Source: Nannocystis punicea (GTDB taxonomy: Bacteria > Myxococcota_A > Polyangia > Nannocystales > Nannocystaceae). Taken from it: DNA of 64,000 nt. Of the stretch, positions 26,043 to 34,018 are shown piece after piece. A program made the position numbers and the translations under genes. The number at the start of each line of letters is the position of its first letter. Positions within the stretch are counted from its first letter, which is position 1. The notes below the pieces were generated by a model that searched no databases, was not told where the DNA came from, and saw nothing but the letters and a program-made list of their open reading frames with translations. The stretch is from NCBI RefSeq assembly GCF_026965555.1, contig NZ_CP114040.1, forward strand, positions 7,440,001-7,504,000. Direction: 5' to 3'.

Positions 26043-27143
26043 CTACCCCGGCGGCTCGATCGGCGCGCAGGTCGACACTCCGGCCCCGACGATGGCGATC
26101 GGCGCGTTCGCGTTGACCGTCGTCAGCGCCTTCCCGCTGTTGTCGCTGTCGTCGTAGTCGAGCTTCGTCACCTTGCTGTTGCCGCTCTCGCCGTTCGGGT
26201 CGGCGAGGGTGAAGAAATAAAAATCGCCGCCCCAGAACGCGAACGCGAACGCGCTCGTCAGCGGCAGGTTGTTGAACGGCAGGGTCTCGACGGCCTGGGC
26301 CGTCTGCTTGTCGAACTGGATCAGCTTCGCGTTCGGCACCCCGCCGAACGCGTACAGTCGGCCGTCGCCGGTGCCCGTCAGCTCCGCGCCGTTGTAGTTC
26401 GTCGTCCCGATCGTGTTCATCTGCATCGCCACCGGGTCGAACACCCCGAGCTTGCCCGCGCCGGGCCCCTCGGACCATAACCCCGCCTGGCCGTTCCAGT
26501 GCTGGCCGTACAGCCTGTCGCACGGATTTTGCGCGCTCTCCGACACGAACGCCATGCCGAAGTGCACCCAGCCGTTGGCGCCGGGCATGTAGCCGGGGTC
26601 GACGCAATTCTGCGGGTTGGTCACGTCGAGGCGGAACAGGTCACCGACGTAATTGCTGACGCCTTGCGGGATCGTCGTCTGGATCCACGCGAACCCGTCG
26701 CGGCCCACTCCCATGGAGAACGTCCCGTCGGTGGTCGGACAGCCGAGCGGTCCGACCAGCTCGAAGCTGTTGCCCAGCGGATCGTACGTCCACAGCTCGC
26801 GGTCGTCGGAGAGCACGTAGATGAGGTCGAGCTTCGGCGCGCAGGGGCACAGCGCCTCGTCGGGTCCGGTCGTCGTGCTCGGGCCCGAGTCCTCGCCGAG
26901 GTCGAACTTCACCCCGGCCCCGGTCGTCACCGCGCCCTCCGACGTGGGCCCCGCGCCCGTCGTCGCGCCTGTCCCCTGCGACTCGCTCGCCTCGCCGGTG
27001 CTCGTCTCGCCCGGGTCGCCCGGCAGCGTCAGGTCGGGCAACGTGGCCGGGTACGTCCCCGCGGCGCCGGTCGCTTCCGGGCCTGAATCCTCGTTGCAAG
27101 CGAGCGCGAGCGCGACGAGCCAGCGGGGCGAAGGAGAGCGCAT
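26043..27143 (-). CDS. Secreted lipoprotein, probable beta-propeller
   Basis: 366-residue lipoprotein. The short signal peptide ends in L-A-L-A-C (Cys16), followed by a Thr/Gly/Ser/Glu linker to about residue 95. The remainder has repeated short blocks of the form DRELWTYDPLGNSFELV, KLGVFDPVAMQMN, RLYAFGGVPNAKLIQFDKQT and DFYFFTLADPNG, the pattern of a beta-propeller. A TAGCGT hexamer ends six bases before the ATG, consistent with a leaderless mRNA. Function unknown. Confidence 0.78.
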   Translation of the reverse strand: MRSPSPRWLVALALACNEDSGPEATGAAGTYPATLPDLTLPGDPGETSTGEASESQGTGATTGAGPTSEGAVTTGAGVKFDLGEDSGPSTTTGPDEALCPCAPKLDLIYVLSDDRELWTYDPLGNSFELVGPLGCPTTDGTFSMGVGRDGFAWIQTTIPQGVSNYVGDLFRLDVTNPQNCVDPGYMPGANGWVHFGMAFVSESAQNPCDRLYGQHWNGQAGLWSEGPGAGKLGVFDPVAMQMNTIGTTNYNGAELTGTGDGRLYAFGGVPNAKLIQFDKQTAQAVETLPFNNLPLTSAFAFAFWGGDFYFFTLADPNGESGNSKVTKLDYDDSDNSGKALTTVNANAPIAIVGAGVSTCAPIEPPG

Positions 27144-27149
27144 GGCGGC

Positions 27150-27155
27150 ACGCTA
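27150..27155 (-). promoter_or_regulatory. -10-like TAGCGT, leaderless start
   Basis: TAGCGT on the minus strand ends six bases before the ATG at 27143. Confidence 0.5.
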
Positions 27156-27241
27156 TCGCCGGCCGCGCGCCAGCGTCAAGGCCCGCGCCCTGGCCGTTCG
27201 CTTGGTGTCGCGCCGATCACGGCCCGGACGCTACCGCCTCT

Positions 27242-27264
27242 TGAGACATGTCCCGAGAGACATC
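27242..27264. repeat. Dispersed palindrome in divergent promoter region
   Basis: A GACATGTCCCGAGAGACATCC-like element between two divergent lipoprotein genes. Here it cannot be a terminator for either gene. Confidence 0.55.
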
Positions 27265-27286
27265 CACTGTCGCCCGCTCGCCGTGG

Positions 27287-27292
27287 TACGGT
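27287..27292 (+). promoter_or_regulatory. -10-like TACGGT, leaderless start
   Basis: TACGGT ends six bases before the ATG at 27299 and argues against the in-frame ATG at 27248. Confidence 0.55.
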
Positions 27293-27298
27293 GAGCCC

Positions 27299-28678
27299 AT
27301 GCGCCCGCTCCTCCTCGCGCTGACCTGCGTCACCGCCTGCAGCGCCGGCGAGCGAGCGGCGGTCCCCTCCCGCACCGCGACCGCAGAGCCCGCCACGGCT
27401 CCCAACGTCCCGACCCCCGCCTCCACCGAGCCTTCGTCGTCCCGAGCGCGCGAGCCCGCCGGCCCATCGTCGACCTCCCCACGCTTCCCCACCGAGGCAT
27501 CATCCGTCCTCCCGCACGACCCCACCGATTCACCGCTCTCGCCCGCGGCCCCGCGCGACCCTGCCGGCTACTTCGCGCTCGCCGATCCGCTGCGCTGCGC
27601 TCGCGCGGTCCGCTGCGGAGAGATCGGCGCCTCCGAACGCGAACGATGCCTGCGCGAGGCCCCGCGCGCCCGCGTCCTCCTCGGCGTAGAGCGCGGCCTG
27701 CAAGCGGGCCGCTATCGCTTCGACCCGCAGCTCGCCGCCACCTGTCTGAAGCTCCTCGCCGGGGCCGCCTGCGCCGTCGACCACCACGTCCTCCCCTCCG
27801 GCTGCCTCGGCGGCGCAGTCCCGACCGGCCTCGCGCCCGCGGTGCCCGCTGGCGGCGCCTGCGAGCGTGACGAGGAGTGCATCGACGGCCGCTGCACCGG
27901 CGGCCTCGGCTGCCCCGGGGTCTGTCGCGCCCACACCCTCGCCGCCGGCGGCCCCTGTGGCTCCGACACCCTGTGCGGCCCCGGCCTCTACTGCGACCGC
28001 GACGTCTGTCGCCCGCGCGGAGACATCGGCGCCGCCTGCAGCGGCCACTGGCAGGCCTGTCGGCCCGGCCTCGTGTGCCGCGGCTACGTCGCGCCCAACC
28101 GCAACCCGCACGCCTACCGCCACGAGCAGCTCGGCGTGTGCGAGGCGCGAGGCGACGTCGGTCGTCCCTGTCGCCGGCTCGGCCTCGACGACGACTGCGC
28201 CCCCGCCTCCCCGTGTGACTTCAGCGGCGCCGTGCCGACCTGTCGCGCCCGCTCGCCGGTCGGGGCCGCCTGCACCTGGCTCGGCACCTGCGCCGACGGC
28301 CTGCGCTGCGACGGCCTGCGCCTCGCCCAGCCCATCGGCGGCTCCGACCAGCCGACCCTGGCCACCGCCGGCGTGTGCCACCTCGTCGGCGACGTCGGCA
28401 CCGCCTGCGATCCCGCCGCCGCCGAGACGCAATGCCCCGACAGCATGTCGTGCAGCGACGCCGGCACCTGTCGCCCGCGCGGCGACACCGGGGCCACCTG
28501 CCGCGAACGCAACGACTGCGGCCCCTATCACCATTGCGATCTCGGCACCTGCCGGCCCGACCTCGCCCCCGGCGAGCCCTGCAGCCCCGGCGCGGGCGGC
28601 GACTCCGGCCCGTGCTTCGCAAGCACCTGCGATCCGGCCGCCCGCCGCTGCCTCGGCTCGTGCGACCGCGGCCGATGA
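27299..28678 (+). CDS. Cysteine-rich lipoprotein (Dickkopf-like Cys repeats)
   Basis: 459-residue lipoprotein. The signal peptide ends V-T-A-C (Cys13), followed by a Pro/Ser/Thr linker to about residue 85. The rest is a series of small disulfide-rich modules, for example CERDEECIDGRCTGGLGC, CGSDTLCGPGLYCDRDVC, CTWLGTCADGLRC and CRERNDCGPYHHCDLGTC, each separated by a GDIGAAC/GDVGRPC-type spacer. This architecture is widespread in myxobacterial surface proteins; no enzymatic motif is visible. Start at 27299 fits the -10 element. Confidence 0.82.
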   Translation: MRPLLLALTCVTACSAGERAAVPSRTATAEPATAPNVPTPASTEPSSSRAREPAGPSSTSPRFPTEASSVLPHDPTDSPLSPAAPRDPAGYFALADPLRCARAVRCGEIGASERERCLREAPRARVLLGVERGLQAGRYRFDPQLAATCLKLLAGAACAVDHHVLPSGCLGGAVPTGLAPAVPAGGACERDEECIDGRCTGGLGCPGVCRAHTLAAGGPCGSDTLCGPGLYCDRDVCRPRGDIGAACSGHWQACRPGLVCRGYVAPNRNPHAYRHEQLGVCEARGDVGRPCRRLGLDDDCAPASPCDFSGAVPTCRARSPVGAACTWLGTCADGLRCDGLRLAQPIGGSDQPTLATAGVCHLVGDVGTACDPAAAETQCPDSMSCSDAGTCRPRGDTGATCRERNDCGPYHHCDLGTCRPDLAPGEPCSPGAGGDSGPCFASTCDPAARRCLGSCDRGR

Positions 28679-28691
28679 CGCCCGCCTGCGG

Positions 28692-28697
28692 CATGAT
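28692..28697 (+). promoter_or_regulatory. -10-like CATGAT, leaderless start
   Basis: CATGAT ends six bases before the GTG at 28704, the start that yields a lipoprotein signal. Confidence 0.4.
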
Positions 28698-28703
28698 GTG
28701 CCC

Positions 28704-29813
28704 GTGCAGCTCCGCCCGCTCGTCGTCCTCGCCGCCGCGCTCGCTTGCAACGCGCCACCTGCCCCCAGAGACACCTCGCCTGCCCCGAAGGACAGTCTTC
28801 CTCCGCCTGCCCCGAAGGACACTTCATCTGTCCCCAAGGTCACCCCCGAGCAACCTGCCCCGAAGGACACCTCAACGGCCCGCGACCTCCCGGTCCGGAC
28901 CGGCGCCGACGTCCCGACCGGCCCGCTGGTGACCACCCACGCCGGCGTCGGCTCGCCGCTGAGCCAGGCCGACGGCGCAGCGCGAGCGGCCGCGGCCGGC
29001 GGCGACGTCCTGGCCTCCGGCGGCAGCGCCCTCGAAGCGGCGATCGCCGCCGCCGTCGTGCTCGAGGACGACCCGCGCTACAACGCCGGCACCGGCGCCA
29101 ACATCCGCCTCGACGGCAAGACGATCCAGCTCGACGCCGCGCTCATGACCGACGACGGCCGCTTCGCCGCGGTGGCGGCGATCGAGCGGGTCAAGAACCC
29201 GATCCGCGCCGCCCGCCTGGTGCTCGACTCGCCGCACGTCCTCCTGGTCGGCGAGGGCGCGACCCGCTTCGCCCACAAGCTCGGCCTGCCCGACGAGGTC
29301 CCGCGCTCGCCCGAGGCCGAGGCCAAGTACGAGGCCCGCATGAAGCGCCTGCGCGAGGTCATCGAGACCCCCGGCACCACCGAGCCCGACTGGCGGACCT
29401 ACTGGAACTACCCCGGCGAGATGCCGCCCGACATGGTCGCCTGGCGCTACGGCGGCGACACCGTCGGCGCAGTCGCCCGCACCGCCGACCACCGCTTCGC
29501 CGCCACCCTGTCGACCGGCGGCACCTCCGTCACGCTCTACGGCCGCGTCGGCGACGTGCCGATCTACGGCGCCGGCCTCTACGCCGGCCCCGCGGGCGCG
29601 GTCGCCTGTACCGGCCACGGCGAGGAGATCATCCGCCAGGCGCTGGCGCGCACCGTCTACCAGGCCCTGGCCGCCGGCACCCCCGCGCGCGAGGCAGTGG
29701 CCCGCGCCGCCGCCGACTTCGACCCTCGCTGGGACGTCGGCCTCATCGCCGTCGACCGCGGCGGCTGGGGCGTCGCCGCCACCCAGCCGATGGCCCACGG
29801 CCACGCGCCGTGA
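28704..29813 (+). CDS. Isoaspartyl peptidase/L-asparaginase-like (T2) lipoprotein
   Basis: 369-residue Ntn-hydrolase of the plant-type asparaginase/isoaspartyl peptidase family. Motifs: SALEAAIAAAVVLEDDPRYNAGTGA, RLDGKTIQLDAALM, the cleavage-site nucleophile Thr253 in GGDTVGAVA, and TLSTGGTS (270-273). Autocleavage before Thr253 would create the active enzyme, which hydrolyses isoaspartyl peptides or asparagine. Unlike most family members it carries a lipobox (A-L-A-C, Cys15), so it acts outside the cytoplasm. Its linker (residues 18-57) is made of repeated PAPKDTS peptides encoded by palindrome-like DNA repeats. GTG start chosen from the signal peptide and -10 element. Confidence 0.88.
   Translation: MQLRPLVVLAAALACNAPPAPRDTSPAPKDSLPPPAPKDTSSVPKVTPEQPAPKDTSTARDLPVRTGADVPTGPLVTTHAGVGSPLSQADGAARAAAAGGDVLASGGSALEAAIAAAVVLEDDPRYNAGTGANIRLDGKTIQLDAALMTDDGRFAAVAAIERVKNPIRAARLVLDSPHVLLVGEGATRFAHKLGLPDEVPRSPEAEAKYEARMKRLREVIETPGTTEPDWRTYWNYPGEMPPDMVAWRYGGDTVGAVARTADHRFAATLSTGGTSVTLYGRVGDVPIYGAGLYAGPAGAVACTGHGEEIIRQALARTVYQALAAGTPAREAVARAAADFDPRWDVGLIAVDRGGWGVAATQPMAHGHAP
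28758..28873 (+). repeat. Five in-frame palindrome-like repeats encoding PAPKDTS linker
   Basis: Copies at about 28758, 28779, 28805, 28827 and 28854 share CCTGCCCCGAAGGACACCTC, with small differences. They are translated as Pro-Ala-Pro-(Lys/Arg)-Asp-Thr-Ser and variants. The core matches the CCCGAAGGACA element of the 21.5 kb array. Confidence 0.8.
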
Positions 29814-29817
29814 CGCC

Positions 29818-29891
29818 CATGTCCTCGGCGACATGTCGGATTCATCATGTCCTGAAGCACATGCCCCCGAGGGCATGCCCTTCGAGACAGG
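29818..29891. repeat. Four palindromes at convergent gene ends
   Basis: CATGTCCTCGGCGACATG, CATGTCCTGAAGCACATG, CATGCCCCCGAGGGCATG and CATGCCCTTCGAGACAGG follow each other, the last three overlapping at their CATG ends, filling the gap between the asparaginase-like gene and a converging lipoprotein gene. Confidence 0.75.
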
Positions 29892-29901
29892 ACCGAAGCC
29901 G

Positions 29902-30471
29902 CTACGCCCCGGCCGCGCCGCAACGGGCGTGGTAGCGCGGCAGCTCGGCGCCGGGGCCGTCGGCGAACTTGTCGACGATCTTCCCGCTGCCGGCCCCCTG
30001 GACCAGCTGCAGCCGGAGCACGTCGCCGGCGCGGAAGCTGCGGACGCGCGCGCCCTTGCCGTCGCGGCAGGCCGGCAGGCCGTGCTCGGGGCACTGGTGG
30101 GCGACGTAGAGGTCGCGCTCGTCGTAGCTGCCGGCCAGCACGCGCTTCACCGCGTAGCGCATCACCACCATGAACTTGTTCTTGCCGCAGTGCGCCGCGC
30201 TGCGGGCCTCGACCAGCTCGGCCTCGACCTCGAGCCGGCTCGACGGCTCCGGCAGCGCCGACGGGTCGCCGCCGTCGATGTCGTCGGCGGCCTCCTCCTC
30301 GTCGTCGGCGACCGCCACCGCCGCGTCGGACTCCGGCGCGATCACTGCGGGCACCATGCCGGGGCTGGCCGAAGACTCGAGCACCGGCACCGACATCCAA
30401 CAGCCGGCGGAGCCGGCCAGACAGGCGAGAGCGAAGCTCGTGACGCGCGCGCGGGTCACGGGACAATTCAT
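29902..30471 (-). CDS. Small lipoprotein, unknown function
   Basis: 189-residue predicted lipoprotein. ATG 30471 is preceded by GAGAAAG and gives a signal peptide ending G-S-A-G-C. An acidic linker (DDEEEAADDIDGGD) precedes a folded part with HCGKNKFMVVMRYAVKRVL, YVAHQCPEHG and RVRSFRAGDVLRLQLV, suggesting a small beta domain with Cys pairs. I recognise no family. The frame stays open upstream to 30594, but that leader crosses a strong hairpin and has no signal-peptide character. Confidence 0.75.
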   Translation of the reverse strand: MNCPVTRARVTSFALACLAGSAGCWMSVPVLESSASPGMVPAVIAPESDAAVAVADDEEEAADDIDGGDPSALPEPSSRLEVEAELVEARSAAHCGKNKFMVVMRYAVKRVLAGSYDERDLYVAHQCPEHGLPACRDGKGARVRSFRAGDVLRLQLVQGAGSGKIVDKFADGPGAELPRYHARCGAAGA

Positions 30472-30512
30472 AGCGCTTTCTCGCCGCGGGCACAGCCCAT
30501 TCGAGACACACG

Positions 30513-30550
30513 AAGAGCGGCGCCGGGACCGCGTCCCGAACGCCGCTCTT
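30513..30550 (-). terminator. Strong stem-loop downstream of DUF4215 protein gene
   Basis: AAGAGCGGCG (30513-30522) pairs perfectly with CGCCGCTCTT (30541-30550), and the loop contains a further GGGAC/GTCCC stem. It lies about 80 bases after the stop at 30633 and just before the next minus-strand gene, the position of a terminator or attenuator. There is no clear U-run. Confidence 0.55.
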
Positions 30551-30632
30551 GTGGGGCCGACACACACGTGCGATCGGCCGATCGCATGGAACATGTTTCG
30601 CCGAAGCGGCCTTCACCGCCCCGGCGCGCCGC

Positions 30633-32747
30633 TCAGGGGTTGAAAACGACCGTGAGCTCGGCGCTCTGCAGGGTGCCCGCGTCGCCGGCCATGCCGTCAC
30701 CGACGCAGACCTGCCAGTTGCCCGCGCCCATGCTGCCGGCGAACGATGCGAAGTTCACGCCGGGGCCCTTGCCGGGGTTCGGCTTGTAGTCGCAGCGGAA
30801 GTCGTCCTTGCAGACGACCAGGTCGATGCCGATCGTGTTGCCCATCGCCTCGGCGTCGGTGGTCCCGGCGTCGCGGAAGAACAGCGGGAACATGGCGTTC
30901 GCGTTCGACGAGTCGCCGTTCCAGAAGCCGCCGTCGTCGGCGCCCTCGACCACGCCCGGGCTGCGCATCACGGTCACCACCTGATTGGCCGGGTTGACGA
31001 CCTTGATCGTCAGGTCACCGATCCACGGGTGGGTGAAGCCGATCAGCAGCGTCACGTCCTTGACCGTGCCGTTGCCGCCGCCGGCGACGTTCATGGTGGT
31101 GCACGCCATCGTCGCGATGGTGCCGGTGTACAGGTCGTCGGGGATCGACTGGTTGAGCGCGTTCTTCTTGACGGTCTCGTTGGGCGTCTCGAACTGGCAG
31201 GTCGGGCTGCAGCCGTCGCCGGCGGCGGTGTTGCCGTCCTCGCACTGCTCGACGCCGATGTTGATGAGCCCGTCGCCGCACACGTTGGCCTTGCACATGG
31301 CCACGCAGCCGTCGGTCAGGTTCTGGTTGCCGTCGTCGCACTCCTCGACGCCCTGCTGGACGAAGCCGTCGCCGCAGACCGCGTTCTTGCAGGCGTTGGT
31401 GCAGGCGTCGGTCGACTCCATGTTGCCGTCGTCGCACTGCTCGCCGCCCTGCTTGAAGCCGTCGCCGCAGGAGGCCAGCTTGCACACGTTGGTGCAGCCG
31501 TCCTCGTTGACCACGTTGCCGTCGTCGCACTGCTCGACGCCGGCCTGCACCTTGGCGTCGCCGCAGATCGCGGTCACGCAGGTCGACAGGCACGCCTTGT
31601 CGTCGCCGTTGCCGACCCCGTCGTCGCACTGCTCGACGTTCTCGTGGATGAGGCCGTCGCCGCACTTGGCGTTCTTGCACTCGAGCGTGCAATCGCCGGT
31701 GTTGCTGTTCTCGGCCCCGTCGTCGCACTGCTCCGTCAGGCTGGCCTGGACGAACGCGTCGCCGCACTTCGGCTCCTGGCACAGGTCGGTGCAGCCGTCG
31801 TCCTGGTCGCCGTTGGCGCCGTCGTCGCAGACCTCCATGTCCTCGACGACCGCGTTGCCGCAGCCCTCGAGGACGCAGGTCGCGCCGCAGCCGTCGCCCT
31901 CGTCCGTGTTGCCGTCGTCGCAGGTCTCGCCCGGGCCGACGTCGCCGTCGCCGCAGACGTTGAGCACGCAGCCCTCGAGGCAGGACTGGCCCGAGCCGTT
32001 GTCCTTGCCCGCGTCGCACTCCTCGCCGCCGTCGGTCCACGCGAAGCCGTCGCCGCAGACGTTGCCCTTGCACTCGGGGGTGCACATCGCGTTGGCGCCG
32101 TTGCCGGCCCCGTCGTCGCACTCCTCCGTGTTGACCTCCTGCGTGAAGCCGTCGCCGCAGACCGCGCTGGTGCACGCGTTGGTGCACTCGTCGGTGTCCT
32201 CGGCGTTGGCGTCGTCGCACTCCTCGTTGAGGTCGACGTTGCCGTCGCCGCAGCTCGGCACCTTGCACTCGGCCGAGCAGGTCTCGCCGCCGTTGTCGCG
32301 GCCCTCGTCGCAGCCCTCGCCGGGGCCGACCTTGCCGTCGCCGCACACGTTCTCCTTGCACTCCGAGGTGCAGGCCGCGCGGTCGCCGTTGTTGGCCCCG
32401 TTGTCACACTCCTCGCCCGCATCGACGTTGCCGTCGCCGCACACCGGCATCGGCCCATCGGTGTCGCTGTCGGTGTCGGTGTCGGTGTCCGTGCCCGGCT
32501 CGGTCGTCGTCGTCTCGGTGGTGCCCTCGGTTGTGGTCGTCGGCCCGGTCGTCGGCACGGTCTCGGTCGGGTCCGGCGCGCTCGTCATCGAGCCGGTCGT
32601 ATCCGTGTCCGTGGACGTCTCGGTATCGGACTCTGTCCCCTCCGTCGTGGCCGACGGCGTGCTCGGACACGCGCTCAGGAGCACAACCGGCGCCGCGCTC
32701 AGGAAATAACCAAGGATCTGCCGCTTCGAACAAATGCTTACTCGCAT
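30633..32747 (-). CDS. DUF4215 Cys-repeat lipoprotein with C-terminal P-domain
   Basis: 704-residue lipoprotein (signal ends L-L-S-A-C). A Thr/Ser/Asp linker to about residue 95 is followed by 13 copies of a Myxococcus Cys-rich repeat of the form CGDG-(8-12)-E-CDDG-(n)-C-C, and then a C-terminal domain of about 150 residues similar to the proprotein convertase P-domain (VKDVTLLIGFTHPWIGDLTIKVVNPANQVVTVM, GNWQVCVGDGMAGDAGTL). These repeat proteins are surface-located in myxobacteria; the P-domain may aid folding or binding. ATG 32747 is preferred over 32759 because TATGGT overlaps the latter and ends seven bases before the former. Confidence 0.88.
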   Translation of the reverse strand: MRVSICSKRQILGYFLSAAPVVLLSACPSTPSATTEGTESDTETSTDTDTTGSMTSAPDPTETVPTTGPTTTTEGTTETTTTEPGTDTDTDTDSDTDGPMPVCGDGNVDAGEECDNGANNGDRAACTSECKENVCGDGKVGPGEGCDEGRDNGGETCSAECKVPSCGDGNVDLNEECDDANAEDTDECTNACTSAVCGDGFTQEVNTEECDDGAGNGANAMCTPECKGNVCGDGFAWTDGGEECDAGKDNGSGQSCLEGCVLNVCGDGDVGPGETCDDGNTDEGDGCGATCVLEGCGNAVVEDMEVCDDGANGDQDDGCTDLCQEPKCGDAFVQASLTEQCDDGAENSNTGDCTLECKNAKCGDGLIHENVEQCDDGVGNGDDKACLSTCVTAICGDAKVQAGVEQCDDGNVVNEDGCTNVCKLASCGDGFKQGGEQCDDGNMESTDACTNACKNAVCGDGFVQQGVEECDDGNQNLTDGCVAMCKANVCGDGLINIGVEQCEDGNTAAGDGCSPTCQFETPNETVKKNALNQSIPDDLYTGTIATMACTTMNVAGGGNGTVKDVTLLIGFTHPWIGDLTIKVVNPANQVVTVMRSPGVVEGADDGGFWNGDSSNANAMFPLFFRDAGTTDAEAMGNTIGIDLVVCKDDFRCDYKPNPGKGPGVNFASFAGSMGAGNWQVCVGDGMAGDAGTLQSAELTVVFNP

Positions 32748-32754
32748 GGCGCGG

Positions 32755-32760
32755 ACCATA
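32755..32760 (-). promoter_or_regulatory. -10-like TATGGT, leaderless start
   Basis: TATGGT on the minus strand ends seven bases before the ATG at 32747 and overlaps the alternative ATG at 32759. Confidence 0.5.
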
Positions 32761-32969
32761 CCCTCGAGGTCACCTCGTCAACAGGGACATCCCGACACAA
32801 AAACGTGCCCCAATTGCGGCTCAGCGGCGGCTTCGCTACGCTCCACCGAGCAGTGTGCGAGCTGCTGCACACCCGCGGCTCCCCGACCTCGACTTTCGTG
32901 GGTGACAGGTCGACGACCGCTCTCATCCCTTGAAAGCGAGCACCGCTCCTGCCGAAGATCGGCGCGGCA

Positions 32970-33614
32970 ATGACCCGAGCACGCCGTTTTTCCGCCGACC
33001 CGCGCGTCCATGGGACGCTCAGGGCGCCGGCTTACGGCGCCGATCGGACGACGAGCTCGGCCATCACCGGCTCGACGGGCGCCGCGACATCCACCGCACC
33101 GACCACCAACGCCTCGACGACCGCGACGTCGACCGCGGATGGCAGCGCGACGGCCTCGACCGCCACCGCGGTCTCGGCGTCGACGACCCCAGGATCACGA
33201 CCACCGGCCCCGACCCCGACTCGACCCCCGACGACTCGACCACCGACGCCGAGACCGACTCGAGCAGCGGTCCGGGGGTGCGCGATCTCGGCTGTCCCGA
33301 CGGCTTCTTCGCCGTCGATCGCGACCCCCCTCACCGGCGAATGCGGATGCAACGACTCCTGTGTCAAAAAGAGCGACGCTCCGATCGACGGCCCATTCGC
33401 CGCTGACTCGCGGGGTTTCGGCGACAATGGTGGCACCCACGACGACCGCGACGCCGGCGGCGGCTCCTCGGCTCCTCGCACGCGCCTCGCCGGCATCATG
33501 GCCGTCGACGGCACGAACCACAGCACCACCGGCGTGCCCGGCTTCGGCGGGGCGGGTGGCACCAATCCGGAAATCAACCCCGACCTCGCGGGCCTGAACC
33601 TGCAGCTCCATTGA
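32970..33614 (+). pseudogene. Probable frameshifted lipoprotein-like gene
   Basis: Coding signal switches frame twice. The frame of the ATG at 32970 gives a Ser/Thr/Ala linker (ITGSTGAATSTAPTT) to about 33190; the frame one base over continues with TTTGPDPDSTPDDSTTD and LGCPDGFFAVD to about 33330; the first frame then resumes with PLTGECGCNDSCVKKSD to the stop at 33614. The pieces form one typical lipoprotein (linker plus Cys-containing domain), so two compensating indels or sequencing errors are likely. No clean signal peptide is left. The stop overlaps the start of the next gene (TTGA), supporting the last frame. Product unknown. Confidence 0.45.
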
Positions 33615-33991
33615 CGGAACACGACCCCGACGAACCCGCCGACGCCGAGCTCCTGTTCGAGGACCTCGCCGCCGATCTGGTCAGCGAGCGGCGCCACGAG
33701 CCGCTGCTGGCCCGCCTGTTCGCCGCCGAGCCCGGCGTCTGGCACGACCTCGACGACCTGGCGGAGGACCTCCCGCTCGTGCGCGACCGCCTGGCCGAGC
33801 TCGACGGCCTGCCGATTCACGTGTCGTGGATCGACCTGCCCGCCTCGATCCACGGCGACGGCTACTGCACGATCACCTTCTACTGCGAGCGCGGCCACCT
33901 CTACCGCCTGGCCCTCTACGATCGCGGCCGATTCGCCCGGACGCGCGGCGAACCCGGCCCGCCGCGGCCGCCGGGGCGCCTGCTCAATTGA
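33611..33991 (+). CDS. Hypothetical 126-residue acidic protein
   Basis: Start codon TTG at 33611 overlaps the upstream stop (TTGA), indicating coupling. The N-terminal half is acidic and helical (DEPADAELLFEDLAADLVSERR); the second half has WIDLPASIHGDGYCTITFYCERGHLYRLALYDRGR, probably beta strands with two Cys. No signal peptide, so it is likely cytoplasmic. It converges on the IgGFc-domain lipoprotein gene with only 27 bases between. I do not recognise a family. Confidence 0.6.
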   Translation: MTEHDPDEPADAELLFEDLAADLVSERRHEPLLARLFAAEPGVWHDLDDLAEDLPLVRDRLAELDGLPIHVSWIDLPASIHGDGYCTITFYCERGHLYRLALYDRGRFARTRGEPGPPRPPGRLLN

Positions 33992-34018
33992 GCACCGGGC
34001 AGGAGCGCGGCCGCAGGC

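Noticed and set aside
33980..33991. GCTCAATTGAGC palindrome at the end of the 126-residue protein gene
   Set aside because: A single 12-base palindrome of different sequence, unlike the dispersed family; could be chance or a short terminator, not enough to call.
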